From the NCBI GenBank assembly GCA_022749755.1, contig CM040449.1:11504363-11568362 (forward strand): a stretch of DNA of 64,000 bases, in the 5' to 3' direction. This DNA is from Azadirachta indica (taxonomy: Eukaryota > Streptophyta > Magnoliopsida > Sapindales > Meliaceae). The notes under the pieces were generated by a model. That model made no database searches, was not told where the DNA came from, and worked only from the letters and a program-made list of their open reading frames with translations. Below are positions 47,101-58,660 of this stretch, piece by piece. The translations under genes and the position numbers were made by a program. The stretch's first letter is position 1; every line of letters starts with the position of its first letter.

Positions 47101-49225
47101 TACATAAATTGGTCTATGCATGAACAATGGAGTTCTACAATTCAGAAATAGACAGACATCAATTGTAAATTCTATTCCTTACATAAGTTTTCAAAAGAAC
47201 AGAAGCTGTAAAGCATAAATAATCATCAAAGCAAAAAAATTACCCTAAGTTCATTATATGCTGCATAGTATTGGGGGTACCTTCCCCCTGGTCCCCCAAA
47301 AGCTTCTTGCCATGCATCTATTAAAATAAGTATCTTTTCCCTCACATTCAAGTCTGGCTGCACAATTGAATCAGAAAGATACAGTACAATAAGGTACTAA
47401 CAGTATGTAAAAACAGAAGAAAAGTCCAACAGATCAGATCAGAAATTAAGCACCTTCTTCTTTACTATTTTAACCATTTCATGCAAAACATCACGCTCAA
47501 TGATCTGCTGAAATACACTGTCACCACAATTTTTGCTGAGAGTCTCCAATGCCTGGATTGACGAATTCAGTGCAAAACATTGCATTAACTTGCTTTTGAG
47601 AGTTGTGCGAATTGCAAGACAACAATTATATCATCATATTGAGATGATTAACAATAAACACTTTTGAACATCAATGATTCTTACTGCAAAGTTCACTTTA
47701 AAAGAGATTCAGAAGTAATTCCTAATTATTCAATATGAAAACAACAAAGTCTTAATATTTTGATGTTTGCATAATGTGTGAATAAATTCAACATACAAGC
47801 CATGCATAGGAAGTTCCAAAGATAAAAAGTTACTTACAAACAGAGCCAGCAGCTGTACTTTAGGGTTTTTACTGCCCAGGCGCTTCTTCAGTACCTTCAA
47901 TGCATCTTTGGCTTGCCTGCAACACCAACCCAGGGTGACAATGAATAAAAGGAAAATATCATGCAATTAAACTTTCATAATTTGTCAATCCACCTTGCAT
48001 CAAAATACGTAAATAACTAGTGCCTTAAGTTATGAAATCACCAGAATGCACTCGCAATTAAATGGTGCTTAAAGAATCTGGCTAACAGAACAGTAGATAT
48101 TTAACTATGCAATTACCATTTCTCAAAGTGAGAAGTTGTGAGCAGGTTTAATTTCTGGCTGCAACAGTCAACCAGATTTCAAACTTTTAACTAGGCATCT
48201 TGACACTCATTGCACAACAATTGGCATATGGAAGTCTTGCCAGGAAACTTTCATATTGATAATAAATTTGCGAATTCTGGTATTCCACAGAACAACTTAT
48301 AAACAAAAAACCAATCTGTCTAACATACATAAGAGTTTCTCATTACCAACCAAGCTCAGCATGTTATTGACAGCTTAACCATCCACGTCTGACGGAATGG
48401 CAAAAAATAACAAATAAAAGAAAATATTTCTTGCCCAACCATGGCTACAAAAGGTTCATTTGAGAGATTTCCACCATGTAAACCATAAATCAGAGCTCTT
48501 TTATAAACAAAAAAGGTCAGCATTCATTGACAGCTCTGACAGAATGGCAAGGAACAACAAGATGGGGTGACCACAACTAGCCTCTAAATATTAGTAAAAG
48601 TACAACAAAGCATAACTCTAATTAACCAACCATAGCCTAGGCCTAGCTTTATTTGAGAGGATTACACCACAAGCACCGTCTGGGGGAATTCTCTAAGTTG
48701 AAAACACCTTGTAACCCGAAACCCTCTCTAGGGCAAGACAACTCATCTTCCCAAAATACTGAGTGTCCCTTATACTTGGAAACATACACTGATGCACAGC
48801 ATTTCAGTTGAGTTTTGCCATCCCTAGTACAAAAGCATGCACCAAATACAAAAAATAAATAAATCAAAACACTCAAGATCCTCTAAGCATCCAACCATAA
48901 GACTACTAGCACTAACCGATGAAAAATTCAATTCAAACAAATAGACAAAATTGTGGCAATAAAATTCAAGTTTGCAGTAAATTCAGGTTACTAAACTCAC
49001 ATATTACAAAATCAGAGTCACCATCACACTACATAGATAAGCAAGAAACAACGGCCAAAAATGATCAACCAAATAAAAAAATTAAAAATTAAAAAGCTAA
49101 GCAAAAGATTCATACCCAGGATTCATGTTGATAAGATCACATAACTCTATGTTTACAGCCCAGTCTGGACCAATCAGCATGTCATTGGTCGCCCTCTCAG
49201 CACAAGCCGCAACATTATTAGCCAT
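44107..49225 (-). CDS. TOL3: TOM1-LIKE (TOL) VHS-GAT endosomal sorting protein, 9 exons, with an apparent 2-nt frameshift
   Basis: Exons (minus): 49225-49116, 47916-47838, 47552-47454, 47357-47244, 46438-46293, 45880-45797, 45198-45113, 45030-44845, 44740-44107; all GT-AG. The VHS domain spans about residues 8-140 ([59 protein letters not shown]). The GAT domain covers exons 6-8 ([51 protein letters not shown]). The C-terminal third is Pro/Ser-rich and disordered. TOLs bind ubiquitinated cargo and clathrin at endosomes and act as the plant ESCRT-0 substitute. Exon 6 reads GAT GTG TGT TAA because an AC dinucleotide (plus strand 45838-45843) is present three times where the family frame needs two. 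As given, translation stops after residue 197. Apart from that the gene would encode about 511 residues, near the usual TOL3 length. Sequence error, allele or true loss cannot be told apart here. The subgroup symbol is approximate. Confidence 0.88.
46863..46927. repeat. Perfect 22-bp inverted repeat with 21-base loop in TOL intron 4
   Basis: Left arm 46863-46884 (starts CATTCCTAGGAGAAAAG), loop 46885-46905, right arm 46906-46927 (starts GTGTGCTTTTCTCC). All 22 positions pair. It would fold as a 65-nt hairpin from either strand. Confidence 0.9.
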
Positions 49226-50180
49226 AACTGTTCTCTCCCTTGCTCTTTAAGTCTCAAACGACTTATATTCTAAGAACAAAATTCATACACAAAAAATAAT
49301 CAATCCTAAATTCCAATCTATAACATAAAAATGAAGTAAAAATGAAAAATGAAGTAAAAATGAACACTTTCTATCATAAAAAGAGAAAATCAGATCAAAT
49401 TGAAAAGCCAACTGTCAATAATCTAAACCTCACATGAATTCGAACAACAAAAACAAGTTCAATGATAATCATTAGCTGGCAGGTAAAGTTAACAAATTAT
49501 AACCCAAAACAAAAACCCAAGAAGGGGAAAACTATAACAATCATAAAAGGAAAAGTAAAATTCCAAACTTGCAATCAAAGAAAGCTTGATATTGATCATA
49601 CATAGAGCAAACTCAAAACCCCAGCTGAAAAAGAAATAGAAAACGAAGACTACATGCTACAGGATCTTCAAAGAAACATACCAGTTAAAAACCCAGAAGG
49701 AGAAGGAGAAGAAGAAAATGAGAATCAAAATAGATAAAATCAAGAACTGGGCAATATGCAAAATGAGTAATTAGATTTGGAAGAGAGAGAATTTAGGGGT
49801 GGAGTCGAGTTTGTGTTCTTGTTTTGTTTGGTGGTATTTTTCTTTTGCGTCAGCCTTTGGCTCTAATTTAGAATCAGAGTTGTAATTAAAGATAAAAATG
49901 CCAAAAATATTATTATTAATTTATTAATCGCAGATTTGGTTGCTACATTGTTAAACGTAACAGCCCGTGATGCTTCCCTTTTATGACAGTCGATAACCCT
50001 AACAATATATATATATATTCTAGAAAAACAAAAAAAATTAAGAAAAATTGTTATCGGACTCTAATTCATAGTTCCTAAATTTATTGTTTTAATTTTTAAA
50101 TTTTTTTAAAATTTTATTATTATAATATGAAGTTTAGGTATAATTTTTTTATTATAATTTATTTTTTTCAAATTAAATTA
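49226..50180 (-). promoter_or_regulatory. 5' UTR and promoter side of the TOL gene
   Basis: The region up to about 49800 is A-rich on the plus strand and should hold the leader and perhaps a leader intron. A CT-rich stretch on the minus strand is at 49698-49718. Beyond 49900 the sequence is AT-rich and featureless. Confidence 0.4.
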
Positions 50181-50189
50181 AAAAAAAAA

Positions 50190-50350
50190 GCCATCAGGAT
50201 TTGCTCTAATGGTTAAAACACACATTTCTTAAAGATGTGTGTTCGACTCCTATCACTTATAGTTGGTAAGAATTCTTATGTTTAATGGGAATGTTTTAAA
50301 ATTTTTAAATAGATATCTCTTTCTAATAAGAATAGATCTTTGAGTGTTAA
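50190..50350 (+). repeat. tRNA-derived SINE-like repeat
   Basis: GGATTTGCTCTAATGGTTAA resembles a tRNA A box, and TGTGTTCGACTCC, about 30 bases further, is a good B box. The pattern around CATTTCTTAAAGATGTG looks like a worn anticodon arm with TTCTTAA. The cloverleaf is not completed (no acceptor pairing), so it is not a functional tRNA. A T-rich tail follows. Confidence 0.5.
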
Positions 50351-50639
50351 ATGTATCATAACAGATGTTGAACTTTTTATTATAATTTTTATTAGATTTT
50401 TGATAAAATATTGTTGTAAAATAATAAGTTTGTAATATTAAAAAAATAAAAAAGAAAATAAATTATTTTCATTGTTAATTCTACAATATTCGGTCACCAA
50501 AAACAAACGACAGGCACCTACCGTTCAATACGCACGCTTATTAATTATATATTTATTTATTTTTTATCGTAATTTTAATTAATTATATATTATTATTATT
50601 ATTTGTTTTGGATGTTCCTAAATCCTAAATTTGACTTCT

Positions 50640-50870
50640 TGATGAAAAAAGGGAATTTGATCTCGGCCGTAGACGCGTTTTTTGCGGTGCCGACGGGGCC
50701 CACATAGGGGTATGTGAACGGGTATAGTTGGCGGATACAAAAAGTCAATGGAACTAAAAGTGGGACCCGCAAACTCCAAGGTGGCTTGACCGGGTCCGAG
50801 CAGCAAAAAAAACCACAGCGGGTCGTGGTCCAAGTATCCGGTTTGGTCAGAATTATTAACATCATTTTCT
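50640..50870. other. GC-rich island in otherwise AT-rich DNA
   Basis: About 230 bases with many CG dinucleotides (CGGCCGTAGACGCG, GCCGACGGGGCCC, GGACCCGC, GACCGGGTCCG). Overlapping frames are open on both strands but none has a recognisable domain. It may be a fragment of an inserted element or a relic; not identified. Confidence 0.4.
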
Positions 50871-51034
50871 TGAAAAAATTTTTCTTAAGTTTGACCCCAA
50901 ATGTCAAGAACATTCTCGGCTTCGAGATGCCTAAAGTCAAATAAATATTCAACAAATTTAGGTATTCTCAATTTAAAATAAAATTAATAAGTTAATTTAT
51001 AAACAATAAATTTTTTATTATAATCAAATTTATA

Positions 51035-51295
51035 ATTCTGATCTAATGATAAAAATCGAAATCATCCACTTATCTTCAGTGATTGAGTTCGATTCTCATC
51101 AACTGCAAATTTCTCACAAAATATGGATTAGACCTTTTAAAAAATATTATCGATAAATCTTCTTTTTGTGAATGATAGATTCTTAAATAGTAGTTGAGTT
51201 CGATTTCCATCAGCTATAAATTTCCCACAAAATATAGATTAAAATTTCTGAAAAATATTATCTTTCTTTCGTGAATGACAGATTTCTAGATGTTG
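51035..51295 (+). repeat. Two tandem tRNA-like (SINE-type) units
   Basis: Unit 1 has GAGTTCGATTCTCATCAACTG at about 51085 and unit 2 has GAGTTCGATTTCCATCAGCT at about 51205, both B-box-like. They are followed by the same tail (AAATTTC.CACAAAATAT.GATTA, AAAATATTATC, GTGAATGA.AGATT). Repeat period is about 120 bases. Confidence 0.5.
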
Positions 51296-51299
51296 GTTG

Positions 51300-54200
51300 T
51301 GATACAACTATATTTGTATTTTTCTAATCTTATTAGGAGAGTTCCTGTAATTTACAGGCAAAATTACCAATAGATTGTAAATAATAAATAAAATTGTAAT
51401 AATTAAAAAAAATTATTTTTTTGTTGAAACCACATGAAGTAAACAAATTCTCACCATACAAAAATTACATTATTCTTGTTACCTCTTTTCACTGTATTTT
51501 TTTAAATTATTTTATCTTTTACTATTTCATGTAATCTTTAATTGCAATATGAGTTTAGATTGATTTTGCAAATTTATATAACTTCATATTACCTTTTAAT
51601 AAGAAATGGAATAGAATGTCAATTTCATCTACACCCTTTATTTTATAATTTTTTATTAGTTTAAATTTCTATCTGAAATTGTTAATTAAAAAATAAAAAT
51701 TATACAAAATTAAGACAAAGTATTAGGTAAGGCGAAAGTATCACATTAGTTATATATTCATCTAATAAAATCTTATCAAATATATATTCTATTTAAAATT
51801 AAATAATTATAATAATAAAATACAAAGTTCAAAACACATGTTATAAATTTACAGAATAATTCAGTTAGAATTATTTTATTTAAAACTTTGTTCAAAATTA
51901 AATTTTTACAAAAATAAAAAAAAGTACACCTATCAACAAAATCTTTGGAACGTTAGGTAAGTTAACATGAACACTAAATTCTGATCCATATTTACAATAC
52001 TTACAATATTTATTAAAAAAATTATTTTTCATATGAAAAATATATTAAGAAGATATTATATTTATGAAAAAAACTATTAAATTTATTCTCATCCTATTTC
52101 TATTTATATTCCAATACAGTTGAGCCTTTGACGATATATCCATTCCATTACATTGAGGCCCATGAGGCCCATCTACATGGGCCAGCAATGAAAATTCAAG
52201 TTTGTAATCAATTGTTAGGAGAAAATCAACTACAACTGTATTAGTGGTACACCATTTTCTTCTCTTTTTAACTTCATACGTATATTTTTATTTATTAATA
52301 TCTGCTCTATTAAAAAATATTATGTAAATATTTATTGGATAATATTGATAGGTGTAGAAAATAAGACTATATATAAACAAATGTAAAGTGAATATAAAAT
52401 ATTCTTTTTTCAATTTAATTTGTGTATTTCAAAAAATAAATTAAAAGTTATGTATTTTATATTTTAGTCTTATTTATTAAAATGAAAGCAGCTAATACGT
52501 ATTAAAAAGAACATAAATTATTTTTTTTAAAAAAAAATAGGTATCGTATTCTCATTTCCATCTTGATTATCATTCCTCAAATATTCGATACTCATGAGGC
52601 AAAATTTTAAATAGAAGAAAATGTTATATCAACCATACAATCATTTAATATATTTGTGTCGTAAATACATCTATTTTAAAATTATTTAATCATATGACAA
52701 GAATAATAAATATCATAAAATAAATTAAAACAAAAAATATTTTTATTAGATAATCCTAACAAAACAATTCAACATAAAATTTTCTTTGTCAACAAATAAA
52801 TATTCAACATAATTTCCCCTAAATAATTTGAAAATTGTTACTAACAAATTAATCAAACACTATCCCTATCACCTAATTAATGAACTTGGTGAAAATTTGA
52901 AATATGAAAAATCAAGTTAGTCAATTTCAAGAACGTTATCATTTCAATTTGAAATACAAATAGTTGTTGTAGTGGTTTGGTATCCACTTGCAACAAGTGT
53001 ATTTCTAATGGGTCCATTTTTTAAAAAAAATTGTGAACAACATTAAATCTAATTTATATCGTAATAAAGGGAATGGAGCGTGGTCCCATAATTTTTTTAA
53101 AAAAAATTTATTATAAAATTTATATTTTAGATCCATTTTTTAAATTTATATATAGTTTAATCTTATATTTTGTAAAATTATCTATTTACTCATTAATTTA
53201 TTAATTATTTTTAAAATATTAACTAACTAACTTTACTTTTTAAATATTTTTACCTTTTTAATTATTCATTTTTGACTTCGCTTCTAATTATATATACAAA
53301 TTCTTATATATTGTTATGTAAATTATAGTTATGTACACTATCACTTGTATTGTCTATTTATAAAAAAAGAGAGATGTTTGCAGAGTAAAGAAATAAATTA
53401 TATAAGATATATGATAATAACTTAATTAATATTGCTATATTTGTTCGTATAAAATATTTTCAAAACTATGCATTTAAGAATAGAAAACGTGTTTGGTTGA
53501 TTCTTTTTTTAACGTTTTAAATATCTTAAAGTCTCATTGACATTATTGTATATAAAAATTAAAATTAAAGAAACTTTTCTCCAAAATTTTTTCGGGGGAG
53601 AATTGCTTTGTTTGACCAACTAAGTTATTTCGTTGATAGTGCTTGTTAAAAATATTTTTTTTAAATTAAAAATAATAATAAAATGTTTGGTATTATTTTT
53701 TTGAAAACAAGCAACCATTATTTTAAGTAAAAAAATTGTAATTGATTTTAAAAAACTCATTTTTAAAAATGATAAAAAATAATTAGAACTTATTTTTATT
53801 TTGTTAAAATTTTAAAAAATATTTTTGTTTATGAAAATAATTTTTACAAATGTGCACATAATTTTTTTATCTTTAATTTTTTAAAATGCAAGCAAACACA
53901 TTATATTTTTAGTATTATTTTTTCAATTTCAATTATTTGAGCTATTTGTATTTTTAAGTAATTGAGAATTCATACATTCAAATAAAAAAATATTTTAAAG
54001 TAGTATAAGATATCTAAAATTTAAATTTCACTTAATATGATATTACATGCATGAAACTTACCAATTATAAATTAACTTATCTTGATTCAGTTGCTTAAAT
54101 CATCACAAATTTAAAAAAAAAAAAAACGATTGTACTTAATGAAATAACATAATGTTTGACTCCACCCCCACCACCACCACCACCAACAACAACAATAGTA

Positions 54201-54557
54201 ATTAATAATAATACTAATAATAATGTGATAATGATACAAATAATTTATAATTAACAAAAAAGAATTTGCAATTAGTTATGAGAATGTGATTACAACAATT
54301 CATAATATTAATTAATTCTTTTTCAAATGCTGCTAGAAGGCCATCAAGGCATATGTCACATCTTACAACTCACAACCTGGCAATTTCATTTTATTTTACT
54401 TAGCTTAGAAGGTTGACATGTCACATTACATTATTTTTTTATTGCCTATTTAATAAATTATCATTGCTTTTACATATAATTTTTTTATATTAATTCTTCA
54501 AAATATGATATTACACGATATAAATTTTACATTCATAATAGTAAATTTAATAATTTA

Positions 54558-54594
<37 letters not shown>

Positions 54595-54685
54595 CAGACG
54601 GTCATAACTTTTAAAATATACACATGATATAAATCTCATGTTTTATATTATAAATAAAAAAGTTAGTGTGTATATATATTTCTCT
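51300..54685. other. AT-rich intergenic DNA, nothing recognised
   Basis: About 3.4 kb without a credible frame on either strand. A (CCA)n-type run is at 54163-54185. No RNA gene, repeat family or element was identified with confidence. Confidence 0.35.
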
Positions 54686-54689
54686 TTTA

Positions 54690-54820
54690 CGGGCGTTCAC
54701 GTCTTTGAAAATACAGATTTGGATACGTTTGTATGGATTAATTTAGTGTAAAAACAGTGGTTTTTTATACAAATCAATACCATTTTATACTAAATTTGTG
54801 TATATATTTTCAAGCCTATG
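54690..54820. repeat. Small fold-back (MITE-like) element
   Basis: CTTTGAAAATACAGATTTGG at the left pairs with AAATTTGTGTATATATTTTC at the right in reverse complement. Inside, TTTAGTGTAAAAACAGTGG pairs with CCATTTTATACTAAA. Pairing is imperfect and the ends are approximate. Confidence 0.45.
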
Positions 54821-55582
54821 GTTTATAAGATACTGAAGTCCACACTCTTAGAAAAGTATATATATGAAATGATAGAAATTGTTTTAATAATATGTTTTCC
54901 AAACTACTTCTTTTGTTTTTGGAAACGAAAAACAGTTTTTAATCTACTTTATTAGATATTTTACAAACTTAAACACAAATTTCATTTAAAATTGTAATTA
55001 TAAATTATTGAAAGCAACATTTTGTTGTTTTCTACCATTTAAAAACGTATTGGTTAAACCAACCATCATTTTGTTTCTCAAATATGGATTTAAAAATTAG
55101 TTTGAACAAATACTATCAAACATATTCCCCATTTTTAGAAAATAGATAGATTTCATTTTTCATTCTCTGTCTTCTTCTGCTTCAAAACACTCTTTCTTCG
55201 AGTTCAAATGACAAAAATTTTATTCTATAATTGTTGTTTTTACTAATGATTTATCTTTGCAGCTTACAATAACATATTGCTTCAATTTTACTACACAACA
55301 TTCATGTCTCGCTACACAAATGTTTATGAATTTATAGAAACAAAAAAATGAAAACAAAAAACAAAAACAAAAACAAAATTAAGAACTTGAAACACCATAG
55401 ATGAGTAATATACATATTAATTAGCTACAATTTTTCCCTTTTCCCTTATAATATAGCTGGTGTATTAATTTGTCTACTCACTACATAAAACATTACATTA
55501 TTGCAACATGAAAAGTAATTACAAAAACATTTGTACCGAACTTTAATTAATTATGCTTAATTTGGCAGCACCTCTCATTAAT
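54821..55582. other. Intergenic DNA and 3' UTR of the next minus-strand gene
   Basis: AT-rich, with an AAAACA-type A-rich run at 55340-55378. The right-hand part is probably 3' UTR of the gene at 55583-56532. Confidence 0.35.
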
Positions 55583-56532
55583 TTATCTCACAGTTTTCCT
55601 TTTGTGTGTTCTGATGAATCCCCAGCACCCACCAGTTTCATGCCTGCATTAAATCAACATACATGTTAAGAACTTTTGGCAACATAAAAAACACTTTGAA
55701 TGCAAAATATGTTGCCAAATACATACCTGCTGCTGTTCCTGCTGAGGCTGTCGCAGCTGTTTGTGCTAACACTGCTTTTCCCACTTCCATTGTTGCTGCT
55801 ACTCGATCCTCCAGAGCTTTCAGTTTCTTCCTGTACGGAAAATCTCTTCTTCCACCATTCTTTATCTACAGCTTTGTTATTATCAGATCCCTCAGGAATT
55901 GGAGATTTGGGAATAATCCTGGAACTATTAATGTTGGACGACGTCCTATCATTCTTTTTCTTCTTCTTTGTCGTTCCAAATCCAAGAGGAAACACCATTT
56001 TCAGCAGAAACCCTTCGTTATTTTTACTCAGACTCACATTCCTCTTCATAATCTCCACCCTCTTCTCGTTTCTCTTCACTCCCTTCTCCATTTTCACCTC
56101 CTTATTCTCCTCCCTGAAGCTCTCCTGTCTCGCTTCCATCACCGTCTGCTGCTCGACGAGATCTTTTAGAGACAGTTCATAGCAAGATTCGGGCATTTTG
56201 CTTACCATTTCCATCAACTCCCTCTGTCCTCTAGCAATCGCCTGAGCTTTAGACGCCGGCGACAGGCTACGGTAATGATTCTTCCGGTGCGGTGGACTTG
56301 AAGTAGGGCTAGTCCGCCACAGCGGTGGAGAACAAAAACGAGACTCATCATCTTCATCCTCAGTTCTCTCAGTCGCCAGGGGGCCGCTCCAGGTCCTGAA
56401 AGTAGCATAATTTTCTGCTGTTCTTCGCGCCCTCAAGCCATAACTACTACAACTGTCACTTAAACGGCCTGGACAGTGATCTGACAGATTAACCTGGTCG
56501 TTCTTGTCCGATATTTTTCCGAGATCAAGCAT
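55583..56532 (-). CDS. Plant-specific protein of unknown function, 2 exons, 288 aa
   Basis: Exon 1 is 56532-55727 and exon 2 is 55643-55583, with a GT-AG intron of 83 bp (AGCAG/GTATGT, AATGCAG/GCATG). The product starts MLDLGKISDKND. Residues about 75-135 hold a conserved-looking block: SPPHRKNHYRSLSPASKAQA, ARGQRELMEMVSKMPES and CYELSLKDLVE. A Lys/Glu-rich charged stretch (about 140-170), FPLGFGTTKKKKK, a Trp-Trp-Lys-Lys motif and a Ser/Asn/Gly-rich tail follow. Exon 2 adds HETGGCWGFIRTHKRKTVR. There is no signal peptide or membrane segment; the basic runs suggest the nucleus. I recall this MPESxYELSLKDLVE pattern from uncharacterised plant proteins but know no function. If the intron is retained, the frame also stays open and ends at 55666. 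Confidence 0.75.
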
Positions 56533-57269
56533 GATTTTTTTTCTTTTCTATTTTCTGGGAAAATTCTGAATTTTGCAGAGAAAAAGGAATTAAAGAAGGG
56601 ATATGGTATGGAGGTGAGATTGTGTTTGCTCGAGTGGGTGAATGGATGATATCGTCACCGACTCTTTGTCATTTTGTAATTTAAAAAGAAAAAAAAAATA
56701 AAATAAAATAAAATAAAATAAAAAATTTAATGTTTAATCAAACCATTCATGGGGTTGTGGTGTTGTGATGAGAGGTTAGGCTCGTAAAAGTCAAGCTGTT
56801 CTAGATGGCGATGAGGATTATCAAGAATGGAAATGCTAATTAAATAATAACATTCAGGTCCCTTAACTTTCAAATGTTCATAAAATTATATAATTTATCT
56901 AATTATATCAAATAGATACTAAACTCTTTTTTTCCAAAACAAAAGACATCATTGTCAAGACTCACGAGTCTATATATAACCTTGGTTAATATTATTATAT
57001 TAATAGTATTAAAAATATAAACTCTATTTACATTTATAAGATATTAAATATCTCAATAGTATTAGTTCTTATTATTTATTCCAACTAACATGATATTGTA
57101 ACTCAGTTATCAATATTTGCACCTGAAACCATATTTACTCTTAAATATTTTTAGAAGAAAATTTGTGTCTCTATAGCCACATGAGAGTTTGACCCAAGTT
57201 ATATGAAGTTAGTAATTATGAAACTATAATTCTTAACCTTATTGAAATAATTTAAATAATTTTTAGTGA
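56533..57269. other. Promoter side of the unknown gene and AT-rich DNA
   Basis: Contains an (AAAAT)n microsatellite at 56697-56722. The first 150 bases are likely 5' UTR and core promoter of the minus-strand gene. Nothing else recognised. Confidence 0.35.
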
Positions 57270-57385
57270 ATTGAGTTAGGTATCCTTACCCCACCCAGGC
57301 AATAACCTTTAAGAGTAAGGGTTCAAGTTCCACATTTTATAAAAGTATAAGACTCTCCTATTATATGTAAGTAAAATTCTTTTTC
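57270..57385 (+). repeat. tRNA-like (SINE-type) fragment
   Basis: GAGTTAGGTATCCTTACCCC followed about 40 bases on by AAGGGTTCAAGTTCC, a B-box-like sequence, then a short AT-rich tail. A complete cloverleaf cannot be drawn. Confidence 0.4.
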
Positions 57386-58497
57386 CATGACAAGCAAGGG
57401 TAGAAAATCTTATCAATTATTTTAAAAAAATTTGTATAATACGATACAGTAAAATTTATTTAAACTCTCATACTGGATAGAGTTTTAATTTATAATATTA
57501 ATAAATTATATATATAATATATAATATTAAAAAAAAGCTAGATATTCTTGCAGTGATTAAAATTCATATTATGAGTAAAATATAAATATTTAAATAAATA
57601 TACAAAGTTGTTCCTTCTAGAAATTCTCTCTTTCCCATTTAGTCGGTTGATATAATAATTTCTTAGGGTTTTCTAAGAATTAGAAAGTGGGTAGTTTGAT
57701 AGTTTTAATAGAGATTAAGGACCTAAAAGTAATTATCTCGAATTTGGAATAAATACTTGGGCCCCAATCAACTTCACATTTTTCTTTGATTTTTGTCTTT
57801 TGAGGGGAAGTGCTGCTTTGGCCTTGGTTTTGGCTTTTGCTTTTCAGCTTTTATTACTTTTTGTGTGAAAGGAAAAGCCAAACATGTCCCCCATTCGTGT
57901 CTCTTGACCTTTATTTTATTATATTATTATTATTATTATTATTATTATCTTCTAACGTATATAAGTAACATTTAATTATTGCTTAACAAAAAATATTATT
58001 AATATAATAATATTTCCTTAATCAATAAGTTTTAAAAAAACATTTATGAATTTTGAGCCGTTTAGCAACGTATTGTCTCTTCAGGCCGACCGTTTGCAGC
58101 TTTTCAGGACTTCAGGTTTTTTTTTTTTTCATCGCTTTTCATATTGTATTTGAATTATAGCCTTTTTGGCTTTCTGGGTGCATTAGTAAAAGTTCATTTT
58201 TGACCTCCTCCTAATTAATATATTTTATAATTTGGGTTATTCTATAATAAAATGATTGTATTGTACAAAATTTTTAAATTTTTTAGAACTGTCAAAAAAA
58301 ATAAAAAATTTTATGGTATAATTCAAAGTATTTTAATCATGCTCTTTTAATTAATTAAATTATCATCAAATATTTCTTAAGATTTGTAATTCAAACTCAG
58401 ATAAAGAGTAGTTAAATTTATTTATACAGATAAATTACTTCCACAAAATTAATATATCATTAGTTTGTATATAAATAAACTTTGTATATTGTACGGA
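57386..58497. other. AT-rich intergenic DNA with a (TTA)n microsatellite
   Basis: The (ATT)n run is at 57918-57948. A T-rich tract is at 58118-58130. No gene was supported; the short open frame at 57793-57975 ends in the microsatellite and is not credible. Confidence 0.35.
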
Positions 58498-58660
58498 CTA
58501 TTATGGGTGGAGCCAAAATTTGGGCAATGGGGTTAAATGAACGATTTTATAAAATTAAAGGGGTCAAAATATATATAAATTTAATATAGGAGTTTAAATT
58601 ATAAATAATATTAATATTTTTTAAAATTTTGAAATAGTGGACTCCGCGTCCAATAGTATT
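58498..58660. repeat. Possible small hAT-like MITE
   Basis: CTATTATGGGTGGAGCCAA at the left resembles the reverse complement of TGGACTCCGCGTCCAATAG at the right, around an AT-rich core with GGGGTCAAAATAT. GGGTGGAGCCA-type starts are common in plant hAT MITEs. No target duplication was confirmed. Confidence 0.35.

Noticed and set aside
48649..48876. 75-codon minus-strand frame inside TOL intron 1
   Set aside because: Lies wholly within the intron between exons 1 and 2, has no family similarity, and including it would break the VHS domain.
50190..50262. A functional tRNA gene
   Set aside because: A- and B-box-like sequences are present, but the acceptor stem and D arm do not pair; better explained as a SINE or tRNA relic.
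50599..50955. Open frames over the GC-rich island
   Set aside because: High GC reduces stop codons on every frame; none shows a domain or homology that I recognise.
55663..56182. Two overlapping plus-strand frames of 160-168 codons
   Set aside because: Antisense shadows of exon 1 of the unknown minus-strand gene; no motif and wrong codon pattern.
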